Source: Flavobacterium pectinovorum
Lineage (GTDB): Bacteria > Bacteroidota > Bacteroidia > Flavobacteriales > Flavobacteriaceae
DNA length: 48,284 bases
Assembly (NCBI RefSeq): GCF_006438875.1
Contig: NZ_RCZH01000028.1
Span: 1 to 48,284, forward strand
Direction: 5' to 3'
Shown: positions 10,112 to 18,393 of the stretch, in pieces
Layout of the letters: every line of letters begins with the position of its first letter
How positions within the stretch are numbered: position 1 is the first letter of the stretch
Position numbers and translations under genes: made by a program
Notes under the pieces: model-generated
Seen by the model: only the letters and a program-made list of their open reading frames with translations
Databases searched by the model: none
What the model was told of the DNA's origin: nothing

Positions 10112-11287
10112 ATGAGAAAGATAAAACTGTATCTGACGCTTACGTTAGCTGGGCTTTTATTGCTTAGTTGCAACAAAACAAAAAGCACTTCTGAAAAAAA
10201 TAAAGATGAAACCGCTACGGTCGAAAAAAGAGAAATCTGGACAAAAGAACAAGCCAGTGAATGGTACGGAAAACAGCCATGGCTAGTAGGCGCAAATTAT
10301 TACCCAAGTACAGCCATTAATCAGTTAGAAATGTGGCAGGCGGATAGTTTTGACCCAAAAAGAATCGATCAGGAATTAGGCTGGGCCGAAGGTATTGGTA
10401 TGAATGTAATGCGTGTTTATTTGCACGATTTACTACACAAACAAGATGCAAAAGGGCTTTATAAACGAATGGATACATTCTTGCAAATTGCAGAAAAACA
10501 TCACATTAAAGTGTTATTTGTTTTGTTTGATTCCTGCTGGGATCCGTTTCCGGCATTAGGGAAACAAAGAGTACCAAAACCTTTTACACACAATTCAGGC
10601 TGGGTACAAAGTCCGGGACAAAAGGTTTTGCAGGATTCAACTCAATATCCTCGTTTAGAAAAATATGTAAAAGAAACTATTTCGGAATTTGCAGCTGATG
10701 ATCGTATTTTAGGTTGGGATGTCTGGAACGAACCGGATAATATGACTGGACCATCTTATGAAGCTGTTGAAATTAAAAACAAAGCAGCGTTGATTTTGCC
10801 ACTTTTAAAGAATGTTTTTATCTGGGCGAGAGAAAGTAAACCATCGCAACCGTTGACTTCAGGAGTTTGGGTAGGCGATTGGAGCGATCCAAATAAAATG
10901 CTTCCAATGCATAAAATGCAAATAGAACAATCTGATGTTGTTTCTTTTCACAATTATAATACTCCTGCAGATTTTGAAAAAGTGATCAAACAATTACAAC
11001 GCTACGGAAAACCACTGATTTGTACCGAATATATGGCAAGACCAAACGGAAGTACGTTTGAAGGTTTCTTGCCGGTTGCCCGTAAATACAATATTGGAAT
11101 GATCAATTGGGGATTAGTAGACGGAAAAACACAAACCAAATATGCATGGGACAGTTGGACAAAAACATACAACGCCGAACCAAAATTATGGTTTCATGAG
11201 GTTTTTCGCAATGACGGAACGCCATACATAAAAGCAGAAACAGATTTGATTAAAAAAATGACATCTGAGGTGAATAAGAAGAATTAG
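10112..11287 (+). CDS. Clan GH-A glycoside hydrolase lipoprotein (cellulase/xylanase-like)
   Basis: Predicted lipoprotein of 391 residues (lipobox LLLSC, Cys20) with a (beta/alpha)8 glycosidase domain. The putative acid/base is E207 in GWDVWNEPDN and the putative nucleophile is E306 in LICTEYMARP, the two-glutamate pattern of retaining clan GH-A enzymes such as GH5. The conserved-looking motif LVGANYYPSTAINQLEMW near residue 60 belongs to a group often labelled 1,4-beta-xylanase in Bacteroidota genomes, but I cannot assign a CAZy family. It follows susCD and precedes GH43 and GH2 genes, so it probably acts on the same glycan at the cell surface or in the periplasm. Length and motifs look complete. 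Confidence 0.85.
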   Translation: MRKIKLYLTLTLAGLLLLSCNKTKSTSEKNKDETATVEKREIWTKEQASEWYGKQPWLVGANYYPSTAINQLEMWQADSFDPKRIDQELGWAEGIGMNVMRVYLHDLLHKQDAKGLYKRMDTFLQIAEKHHIKVLFVLFDSCWDPFPALGKQRVPKPFTHNSGWVQSPGQKVLQDSTQYPRLEKYVKETISEFAADDRILGWDVWNEPDNMTGPSYEAVEIKNKAALILPLLKNVFIWARESKPSQPLTSGVWVGDWSDPNKMLPMHKMQIEQSDVVSFHNYNTPADFEKVIKQLQRYGKPLICTEYMARPNGSTFEGFLPVARKYNIGMINWGLVDGKTQTKYAWDSWTKTYNAEPKLWFHEVFRNDGTPYIKAETDLIKKMTSEVNKKN

Positions 11288-11385
11288 ATAATTAGGCAAT
11301 TAGAAAATTAGATAATTCTGTAATTCGAAAATAATCAGATAATTTTCCAATTAATACCGTTTTAAAATTATCTAATTATCTAATT
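11282..11385. repeat. Intergenic inverted repeat (ATTAGATAATTA type)
   Basis: A perfect 14-bp inverted repeat (AATTAGATAATTAG at 11282-11295 and its complement at 11372-11385) encloses further copies of the same words. It overlaps the stop codon of the preceding glycosidase gene and fills the gap to the next gene. It would fold into a long A+T-rich hairpin in the transcript. Confidence 0.75.
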
Positions 11386-11433
11386 GGTACATTGACACAT
11401 TCAAATATTGGCTCATTAAAAAAATTAAAACTG

Positions 11434-12468
11434 ATGATAAAACAACTTATTTTTCTGGGAATACTGTGGATTGGATTTTCCGCGAAAGCGCAACAGCCAG
11501 ATCCTCCGGGACAAGTTAAAGGCAGCGAAAAACCGAAGAACGAAGCCTATCTATTTGCGCACATGACGCATAACGATTACGGCAGATTGTATTATTCCGT
11601 AAGTCTTGATGGTTTGCATTGGGATAATTTAAATAATGGAAAAAGGGTTTTTGAAGATTATAAAGGTCATCCTGATATTTGCAAAGGACCTGACGGAAAA
11701 TATTACATCGCAGGAAACACAGGCGATGATGCAAAAACAATCAATATTTGGGTTTCAGATGATTTAATTACCTGGAAAAAACATTCCGATTATACGCCCG
11801 ATTTGAAAAGTACACCGGATTATGCGAATGCTCTGCAACGAATTGGTGCTCCAAAATTGTATTACGATAAAGATTCGGGGAAGTTCATTATGACTTGGCA
11901 CACACCGCATCTTGACGGAACAAAAGAAGATCCGGAGCGTTATTGGGCGAGCCAGAGAACATTATATGTTTTATCTAAAGATTTAAAAACTTTCGAAGGA
12001 ACTCCAAAACGATTATTCGATTGGGATATGGGAACCATTGATGTCTTTATTCGTAAAGTTGGCGATTCCTACTATGCCGTTATCAAAGATGAAACCTACC
12101 CAACTTTGTATTGGACAACCGGAAAAACAATCCGAATTGCAAAATCAAAAAACCTTTTAGGACCCTATTCTTTGCCCCAGCAATCTATTAGTCCAAACTT
12201 TAGAGAAGCTCCAATGCTGATTCCTTCTCCAGATGATAAAATTTGGTACATGTATTACGAGCAATATCCTGGAGTTTCATACGGATTATCAATTGCGGAT
12301 AATCTAAACGGACCTTGGTTTCAGGCGTCAGGATATACTTTTTTTGCCGATTGGGACAAATATAGTTTTCCTGAAAAAGTACGCCACGGATGTATGGTGA
12401 CAATTTCAAAAAATGAATACGATAGTTTGGTGAAGAAATTTGGCTTGACCAAAACAGAGAAAAAATGA
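11434..12468 (+). CDS. Glycoside hydrolase family 43-like five-bladed propeller enzyme
   Basis: Secreted protein of 344 residues: Sec signal (MIKQLIFLGILWIGFSAKAQ) and a beta-propeller glycosidase domain. I chose the ATG at 11434 rather than 11392 because it puts the signal peptide at the N terminus. The expected catalytic acidic triad of GH43-type enzymes can be placed at D81 (YKGHPDICKG), D203 (MGTIDVF) and E258 (NFREAPM), with blade motifs such as DGKYYIAGN, KIWYMYYEQYPG and LNGPW. It diverges from the two other GH43 proteins in this locus, so it belongs to another subfamily or to a related propeller family. It would remove arabinose, xylose or related sugars from the imported glycan; specificity is not readable. 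Confidence 0.8.
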   Translation: MIKQLIFLGILWIGFSAKAQQPDPPGQVKGSEKPKNEAYLFAHMTHNDYGRLYYSVSLDGLHWDNLNNGKRVFEDYKGHPDICKGPDGKYYIAGNTGDDAKTINIWVSDDLITWKKHSDYTPDLKSTPDYANALQRIGAPKLYYDKDSGKFIMTWHTPHLDGTKEDPERYWASQRTLYVLSKDLKTFEGTPKRLFDWDMGTIDVFIRKVGDSYYAVIKDETYPTLYWTTGKTIRIAKSKNLLGPYSLPQQSISPNFREAPMLIPSPDDKIWYMYYEQYPGVSYGLSIADNLNGPWFQASGYTFFADWDKYSFPEKVRHGCMVTISKNEYDSLVKKFGLTKTEKK

Positions 12469-12474
12469 TAAATG

Positions 12475-12549
12475 ATTAATTGTGGAGTTGTCAATTCTAA
12501 AATGCAAACAATAGCATTTATAATTAACAATTAATAATCCACAATTAAT
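12475..12549. repeat. Long imperfect intergenic hairpin
   Basis: The outer arms ATTAATTGTGGA (12475-12486) and TCCACAATTAAT (12538-12549) are perfect complements. Inner segments also pair, down to AAATGC/GCATTT at the tip. The repeat lies just after the GH43-like gene stop (12468) and far ahead of the GH2 start (12656), and has no terminal T-run. Confidence 0.75.
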
Positions 12550-12655
12550 TTAAAGATTGGTTAGTTAAGTTAGTTTGTAATTACCAGGTTATACGGGAAT
12601 ATAGCCTGCTAATTCATTAGTACTTGAAAAAAAAATGCCGAAACACAGATATAAT

Positions 12656-14476
12656 ATGAAGAATAAAATTACAGTTTTCCTATTCCTTTTTTTGGGATTT
12701 GTGGCACATGCACAATGGAAACCGCAAGGCGATAAAATCAAAACAAAATGGGCAGAACAAGTCGATCCTACTAAAACATTACCAGAATATCCCCGTCCGA
12801 TTATGGAGCGCAGCCGATGGAAAAATTTAAATGGTTTATGGAATTATGCCATTCAGGATTTTGGAAAAACAGCGCCTTCAAAATATGATGGGCAAATTCT
12901 GGTTCCGTTTGCGGTTGAATCGAGTTTATCCGGCGTTATGAAACAAGTGGGAGCGGAAAAAGAACTTTGGTACGAAACCAATTTCTCCATTGATTCTAAT
13001 TGGAAAGGTCAAAATATTTTACTGCATTTTGGCGCTGTAGACTGGAAAACAGAAGTTTGGATAAACGATATAAAGGTGGGTTCGCATACCGGCGGTTATA
13101 CTCCATTTTCGTTTGATATTACACCTTTTATCAAAAACGGGAAAAAGCAGAAATTGACTGTAAAAGTTTGGGATCCGTCAAACGATGGACCACAGCCAAG
13201 AGGAAAACAAGTTAAAAATCCTGAAGGAATCTGGTACACTCCCGTTACCGGAATTTGGCAAACGGTTTGGATAGAACCGGTAAATGCCAAGAATATTACT
13301 GCATTAAAAACAACTCCGGATATTGATCAAAACAGCATTAGTATAAAAGCAGATGTTGCCGGAGCAGAAACAGGAGACATTATTGAAATTTCTGTTTTTG
13401 ATGGTGGAACTGAAATCGCAAAAGAAAAAGCGGTTGTAGGCGAAAGCTTAGATATCGTTTTGAATAATCCAAAATTATGGTCGCCTGAAACTCCGTTTTT
13501 ATATCAGACAAAAATCAGTTTAATCAGTAAGAATAAAGTGGTTGATCAGGTAGAAAGCTATTTTGCAATGCGAAAAATTTCATCAAAAAGAGACGAAAAC
13601 GGAATCGTAAGAATGCAGCTGAACAACAAAGATTATTTTCAGTTTGGTCCGCTTGATCAAGGCTGGTGGCCAGATGGTTTATATACGGCACCAACGGACG
13701 AAGCTTTAAAATATGACATCATTAAAACGAAAGAATTAGGTTTTAATATGATTCGGAAACATGTAAAAGTAGAACCGGAACGTTGGTATACACATTGCGA
13801 TCAACTGGGAATTTTAGTCTGGCAGGATATGCCAAGCGGAGATGAACAGCCAGTTTGGCAAAATAAAAAATATTTTGAAGGAACTGAATTGCAGCGTTCT
13901 GCTAAATCTGAAGCTATTTACAAAAAAGAATGGAAGGAAATTATGGATCATTTGTATTCCTATCCAAGTATTGTGGTTTGGGTTCCGTTTAACGAAGCTT
14001 GGGGACAATTTAAAACCGTTGAAATTACCAATTGGACTAAAAATTATGATCCAAGCCGATTGACGAATTCTTCAAGTGGAGGAAATCACTTTCAGGCGGG
14101 AGATATTTTAGATTTACACAATTATCCGGGACCGGAAATGTATCTGTATGATGCCCGAAGAGTAACTGTTTTAGGCGAATATGGAGGAATTGGTTTACCG
14201 CTTGAAGGGCATTTGTGGAGAACAAATGACAATTGGGGATATGTGAAGTTTAAGAATGAAAACGAAGTTACAGCAGAATATATCAAATATGCTAAAATTT
14301 TAAAAAGCTTTGTAAAATCAGGATTTTCGGCAGCAGTTTATACACAAACGACTGATGTTGAAGGTGAAGTAAATGGTTTTATGACCTATGATAGAAAAGT
14401 GGATAAAATGGATTTTAAAGAAGTAAATAAAATCAATACTGAGGTTATTAATGTCTTGAATCAGAAGAATAAATAA
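12656..14476 (+). CDS. Glycoside hydrolase family 2 (beta-galactosidase/beta-glucuronidase type)
   Basis: Secreted retaining exo-glycosidase of 606 residues. It has a signal peptide (MKNKITVFLFLFLGFVAHA; start at 12656 rather than 12635 for this reason), an N-terminal sugar-binding jelly roll (RSRWKNLNGLWNYAI; LLHFGAVDWKTEVWINDIKVGSHTGGYTPF), an immunoglobulin-like domain and a TIM barrel. The acid/base is E447 (VPFNEAWGQ) and the nucleophile is E508 (VLGEYGGIGLPL). The length is short for family 2 but covers all three core domains. Within the locus it likely cleaves a terminal beta-linked sugar (galactose, glucuronate, mannose or arabinopyranose are all known for the family). Specificity cannot be read from sequence. 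Confidence 0.93.
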   Translation: MKNKITVFLFLFLGFVAHAQWKPQGDKIKTKWAEQVDPTKTLPEYPRPIMERSRWKNLNGLWNYAIQDFGKTAPSKYDGQILVPFAVESSLSGVMKQVGAEKELWYETNFSIDSNWKGQNILLHFGAVDWKTEVWINDIKVGSHTGGYTPFSFDITPFIKNGKKQKLTVKVWDPSNDGPQPRGKQVKNPEGIWYTPVTGIWQTVWIEPVNAKNITALKTTPDIDQNSISIKADVAGAETGDIIEISVFDGGTEIAKEKAVVGESLDIVLNNPKLWSPETPFLYQTKISLISKNKVVDQVESYFAMRKISSKRDENGIVRMQLNNKDYFQFGPLDQGWWPDGLYTAPTDEALKYDIIKTKELGFNMIRKHVKVEPERWYTHCDQLGILVWQDMPSGDEQPVWQNKKYFEGTELQRSAKSEAIYKKEWKEIMDHLYSYPSIVVWVPFNEAWGQFKTVEITNWTKNYDPSRLTNSSSGGNHFQAGDILDLHNYPGPEMYLYDARRVTVLGEYGGIGLPLEGHLWRTNDNWGYVKFKNENEVTAEYIKYAKILKSFVKSGFSAAVYTQTTDVEGEVNGFMTYDRKVDKMDFKEVNKINTEVINVLNQKNK

Positions 14477-14498
14477 ATGCCTTTGATTGCGGTTGTTT

Positions 14499-14685
14499 AA
14501 CACATAGAAGCATAGCTTTTAGAATCGAAAAAAAGAATATAAAAGAAACTAGTTTCCAAACATAGCTTTACTACATAGCCCAAAGTTTCAACTTTGAGGT
14601 TGCAAAAATTTGCGAAAAGCTATGTGTGTTTAAGCAAGTGAAGCGCCTTTATACAGACAAAGAAGATCTATGTTCCTATGTGTTT
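14499..14685. repeat. Dispersed MITE-like repeat, copy A
   Basis: About 187 bp with imperfect terminal inverted repeats, AACACATAGAAGCATAG at 14499 and CTATGTTCCTATGTGTT ending near 14684. A related copy lies inverted at 24464-24601: both contain AAAGAAAC, a CATAGCT box and a GTGAAGCGCCTTT/GTGAAACGCCTTT box in the same order. It fills the gap between the GH2 and GH43 genes. Confidence 0.75.
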
Positions 14686-14716
14686 AAAAAACACGCACAA
14701 CAATAAATAATTTAAA

Positions 14717-15745
14717 ATGAAAAAATACTTAATTCTCTTCCTTTTTGCGATTGTTACTTTGGGATACGGGCAGCAAAAAACATTTTCGAATCCTATTTTA
14801 CCTTCGGGCGCAGACCCTTACAGTACCTACTATAAAGGTTATTATTACTATACAAATACGTTAGGAAACAGATTGGTTTTATGGAAGACCAAAGATTTAT
14901 CTGATTTGAAGAATGCCGAAAGTAAAACCATTTGGGAAGCTCCAAAAGGAACGGATTATTCGGCAGAAATATGGGCGCCGGAATTTCATATTATTAACGG
15001 AAAATGGTACGCGTATTTTGCTGCAGATAACGGAGATAACAATACACATCGCATGTATGTCTTAGAAAATAAAACCTCAGATCCGTTTAAAGGAAAATGG
15101 GAATTTAAAGGAAAAATTGCAGCAAAAACTGATAAATGGGCGATTGATGGAAATGTATTCGAATATAAAAAACAGTTGTACATGATTTGGGCTGGCTGGG
15201 AAGGCGATACAAACGGACAGCAGAATATTTACATTGCCAAAATGAAAAATCCGCTTGAAATTGAAGGCGATCGCGTTATGATTTCTGCACCAACACACAC
15301 TTGGGAAATACATGGAGCTTTGCATGATGATGTAAATCCGGCTCAGGTAAATGTGAACGAAGGCCCGCAATTTTTACAAAATGGCGATAAAATTTTCATT
15401 GTGTTTTCTGCCAGTGGTTGTTGGACAGATTATTATGCTTTGGGTTTGCTGACTTTTAGCGGAAGCGATAAGTTATTAGATGCGAATGCATGGAAAAAAT
15501 CAGAGGAACCAATTTTTAAACAATCCGATGCAACTAAAGTTTATGCGCCGGGACATAATTCGTTTTTTAAATCTCCTGACGGAAAAGAGGACTGGATTTT
15601 ATATCATGCCAATTCCAATCCTGGGGAAGGTTGCGGAAACAAAAGATCTCCAAGGATGCAAAAAATAAGTTGGGATTCAAACGGTTTTCCGGTTTTGGGT
15701 CAACCTGTAAGTGAAGAAACTAAATTGGCACTTCCGTCAAAATAA
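14717..15745 (+). CDS. Glycoside hydrolase family 43 (arabinofuranosidase/xylosidase type)
   Basis: Secreted five-bladed propeller enzyme of 342 residues with signal peptide MKKYLILFLFAIVTLGYG. The GH43 catalytic triad is visible: general base D33 (SGADPYS), pKa modulator D144 (WAIDGNVF) and general acid E215 (VNEGPQFL), plus YSAEIWAPEFH typical of blade 2. Inverting hydrolysis of alpha-L-arabinofuranosyl or beta-xylosyl linkages is the known family role. The closest pattern I recall is the alpha-L-arabinofuranosidase group, but this is uncertain. It lies between the GH2 gene and a mutarotase gene in the same direction, so it should share the SusC operon or a transcript within it. Confidence 0.92.
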   Translation: MKKYLILFLFAIVTLGYGQQKTFSNPILPSGADPYSTYYKGYYYYTNTLGNRLVLWKTKDLSDLKNAESKTIWEAPKGTDYSAEIWAPEFHIINGKWYAYFAADNGDNNTHRMYVLENKTSDPFKGKWEFKGKIAAKTDKWAIDGNVFEYKKQLYMIWAGWEGDTNGQQNIYIAKMKNPLEIEGDRVMISAPTHTWEIHGALHDDVNPAQVNVNEGPQFLQNGDKIFIVFSASGCWTDYYALGLLTFSGSDKLLDANAWKKSEEPIFKQSDATKVYAPGHNSFFKSPDGKEDWILYHANSNPGEGCGNKRSPRMQKISWDSNGFPVLGQPVSEETKLALPSK

Positions 15746-15821
15746 AGGTAGAAAAAATATTAATAATAGGATAGGTTGTTTTTGCTATGGTGAAAAAAAC
15801 GTTCCTCATAATGACATAAAA

Positions 15822-16997
15822 ATGAAAAATATTAAAATTGCAGCAGTTCTTTTGCTGGCTCTTTTTCAATTTAATTGTAAAGACAATAAAAAAGAAATTC
15901 AATCTTCTGAAACAACTTCTGAAATAAAAACGGATTCGGTTAAAGCCGAATTAGAAACTAAAAATTTCGATAATATAATTGACGGTAAAAAAGTCGGCTT
16001 ATATTGGATTGAAAACAAAGGAATAAAAGCAGCTTTTACCAATTACGGAGGGCGATTAATTGGACTTTGGGTTGCTGATAAAAACGGAAAACAAACTGAT
16101 GTAGTGGTTGGAATGAACAGCGCAAAAGGTTATAAAATTTCGACCGAACCTTATTTTGGTGCAACAATCGGACGCGTTGGAAATCGTATTGCAAAAGGAC
16201 AATTTACTTTAGAAGGAAAAAAATATCAGGTACCATTAAATAATGGAAAAAATGCTTTGCATGGCGGTATAAAAGGTTTTCAGGATGTAGTTTGGGATGT
16301 CAATAAAACGAATGGAAACACATTGATTTTCAGTTATGTTTCACCAGATGGAGAACAAGGTTTTCCTGGAAATCTGACTGTAAAAGTGACCTATACGCTT
16401 GAACCGGATCAAACTATTAAAATGGAATATGAAGCAACGACGGATAAAACTACTTTGGTAAATTTAACCAATCATGCTTTTTTTAATCTGAATGGAGAAG
16501 GAAGCGGTTCAATTCTAAATCACGAACTTCAGATTTATGCGAATGAATTTACGCCTGTCGATGAAGGTTTAATTCCTTCAGGGGAACTAAAATCGGTTAA
16601 AAATACCGTTTTTGATTTCACTTCAAAACATACGATTGGCGAAAGAATTGAATCCAAAGATCAACAGTTGGAATTCGGGAAAGGTTATGATCATAATTAT
16701 GTCCTGAACGGAACTAAGAAAAACGGTCTGAATCATGCTGCTACAATTTCCGGAGATAAATCTGGAATTACGCTGGATATTTATACAGAAGAACCAGGTT
16801 TACAGTTTTACAGCGGAAATTTCATGCAATCAAAAAATAGCTTTAAATCTGGAGCCAAAGACGATTTTAGAACTGCTTTTGCCTTAGAAACACAACACTT
16901 TCCGGATGCTCCAAATCAGCCAAAATTTGCGCCGATTGTTTTGAAACCGGGACAAAAATATCATACGGTTTCGTATTATCAGTTTTCGACGAAATAG
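15822..16997 (+). CDS. galM-like: Aldose 1-epimerase (galactose mutarotase), lipoprotein
   Basis: Interconverts alpha and beta anomers of free aldoses, here probably the arabinose, xylose or galactose released by the neighbouring glycosidases. 391 residues from the ATG at 15822; this start gives a signal with Cys19 (LFQFNC), so the enzyme is probably a periplasm-facing lipoprotein, although the lipobox is not canonical. Motifs: NYGGRLIGLWV, GATIGRVGNRIAKGQF, NALHGG, the catalytic H218 (LTNHAFFNL), and E356 (ALETQHFPDAPN). A reading frame open back to 15711 overlaps the end of the GH43 gene but lacks a credible signal peptide. Periplasmic mutarotases inside carbohydrate loci are common in Bacteroidota. 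Confidence 0.93.
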   Translation: MKNIKIAAVLLLALFQFNCKDNKKEIQSSETTSEIKTDSVKAELETKNFDNIIDGKKVGLYWIENKGIKAAFTNYGGRLIGLWVADKNGKQTDVVVGMNSAKGYKISTEPYFGATIGRVGNRIAKGQFTLEGKKYQVPLNNGKNALHGGIKGFQDVVWDVNKTNGNTLIFSYVSPDGEQGFPGNLTVKVTYTLEPDQTIKMEYEATTDKTTLVNLTNHAFFNLNGEGSGSILNHELQIYANEFTPVDEGLIPSGELKSVKNTVFDFTSKHTIGERIESKDQQLEFGKGYDHNYVLNGTKKNGLNHAATISGDKSGITLDIYTEEPGLQFYSGNFMQSKNSFKSGAKDDFRTAFALETQHFPDAPNQPKFAPIVLKPGQKYHTVSYYQFSTK

Positions 16998-17011
16998 TTT
17001 TTTTGTGAGAA

Positions 17012-17080
17012 TGAGATAATGAGATAATTGAGATAATGAGATAATTGAGATAATGAGATAATTTGATAATGAGATAATTG
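17012..17080. repeat. Short tandem repeat (GAGATAAT units)
   Basis: At least six copies of GAGATAAT or GAGATAATT run in tandem just after the mutarotase stop. The period alternates between 8 and 9, with one variant unit TTGATAAT. This is a likely slippage-prone tract with no coding potential. Confidence 0.8.
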
Positions 17081-17109
17081 TGAAATGTGAGAATGATAGG
17101 GGTGATTTT

Positions 17110-17240
17110 GTCATTCCGAAGAATGAGGAATCCTCGCAAGTAACTCTATAAAGATTGGCGATTACCTATGCGGAATTTCGTATGTAATTTACTGCTTCTG
17201 CTGTTCGCTATCGTTCAGGTCTCCTTGATCAAAATGACAT
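17110..17240. repeat. Dispersed intergenic repeat of the GTCATTCCGA type
   Basis: Begins GTCATTCCGAAGAATGAGGA, ends near AAAATGACAT, and contains AAAGATTGGCGATT, a word also present in the centre of the palindromic repeat at 22777-22889. No gene is visible in the 300-bp gap 16998-17297 other than this repeat and the tandem tract before it. Confidence 0.65.
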
Positions 17241-17297
17241 ACAGTTCGTTAAAAATCAAATTGTTTAATTAAGTATTGAATTCCAAAACCATTAAAA

Positions 17298-18281
17298 ATG
17301 AAAAAAATAATAACCGTAATAACTTCTTTATGCGTTTTCATAGCTTGTTCTCAGGATAAGAATCCAACGAAAGCAACGACTGAAACTGTATCAAAAAATA
17401 TTCTTTTAGCAGATCCGACAATATTTTATGATAATGGAATGTATTATTTATATGGAACGACTGGTGGCGATACGCCATTGAATGGACAAGGATTTATGGT
17501 TTATACTTCATCCGATTTAAAAAAGTGGAGTGGTCCTGCAGGAACCCAGAACGGATTGGCTTTAAAAAAAGGGGATGCTTTTGGCGATACAGGATTTTGG
17601 GCACCTCAGGTTTTGAAGTATAAAAATAAGTATTATATGATTTATACGGCAAATGAAAACATTGCTATTGCCAGCAGTGAAAGTCCGTTAGGGCCATTTA
17701 AAAATGAATCAAAAAAGCCTATTATTGAAACAGGAAAGCAAATTGATCCGTTTCTTTTTATAGATGAAGATGGAAAAAAATACTTGTATCACGTTCGATT
17801 AACTAATGGGAATCGAATTTTTGTAGCCGAAATAAATGATGATCTTCAAAGTATAAAATCAGAAACTTTGACGGAATGTATTTCGGGAACTTTACCTTGG
17901 GAAAACACGCAAAATGTAGCTTGGCCGGTTACAGAAGGTCCAACTGTATTAAAACATAATGGATTATATTATTTAATTTATTCGGCAAATGATTTTAGAA
18001 ATCCGGATTATGCGGTAGGTTATGCAACCAGCAAGAGTCCTTTTGGACCTTGGGAAAAGTCTGCTGATAGTCCGATAATCAATAGAAATAATGTGAAGCA
18101 AAATGGAATTGGTCACGGTGATGTTTTTTGGGATAAAAACAATAAAATGCATTATGTTCTCCATACTCATTTTAGCGAAAGCGGTGTTTCTCCAAGAAAA
18201 ACCGGAATAATTGATATCGATTTTAGCGATAATAAGATAAAAGTTGATAGTAATAGTTTTAGATTTTTAAGTACACAATAG
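17298..18281 (+). CDS. Glycoside hydrolase family 43 lipoprotein
   Basis: Lipoprotein of 327 residues (lipobox CVFIAC, Cys17) with a GH43 propeller. The triad is readable as D39 (LLADPTIF), D150 (KQIDPFLF) and E213 (VTEGPTVL), together with the blade motifs YYLYGTT, FWAPQV and YYMIYTA. In the family these act as alpha-L-arabinofuranosidase, beta-xylosidase or exo-galactanase. It differs clearly from the two other propeller enzymes of the locus, so the three probably attack different linkages of one substrate. It is the last gene of the locus. The repeats before it make a separate transcript possible, and an inverted repeat follows it. Confidence 0.92.
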   Translation: MKKIITVITSLCVFIACSQDKNPTKATTETVSKNILLADPTIFYDNGMYYLYGTTGGDTPLNGQGFMVYTSSDLKKWSGPAGTQNGLALKKGDAFGDTGFWAPQVLKYKNKYYMIYTANENIAIASSESPLGPFKNESKKPIIETGKQIDPFLFIDEDGKKYLYHVRLTNGNRIFVAEINDDLQSIKSETLTECISGTLPWENTQNVAWPVTEGPTVLKHNGLYYLIYSANDFRNPDYAVGYATSKSPFGPWEKSADSPIINRNNVKQNGIGHGDVFWDKNNKMHYVLHTHFSESGVSPRKTGIIDIDFSDNKIKVDSNSFRFLSTQ

Positions 18282-18307
18282 TATTATTAATAAATCAAAA
18301 AACGGGG

Positions 18308-18367
18308 TAAAAGTACGTCACTAAAATAAAGATCTATTTTATAACGATTTTTTTTGACGTACTTTTA
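18308..18367. promoter_or_regulatory. Perfect 13-bp inverted repeat upstream of an AraC gene
   Basis: TAAAAGTACGTCA (18308-18320) and its exact complement TGACGTACTTTTA (18355-18367) are 34 bp apart, between the GH43 stop (18281) and the AraC start (18394). A smaller AAAATA/TATTTT pair lies in the loop. It could be a terminator stem, but no T-run follows it. A paired operator for the AraC protein is equally possible. Confidence 0.5.
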
Positions 18368-18393
18368 TACTTTGATTTGTCTAATACTTTTAC

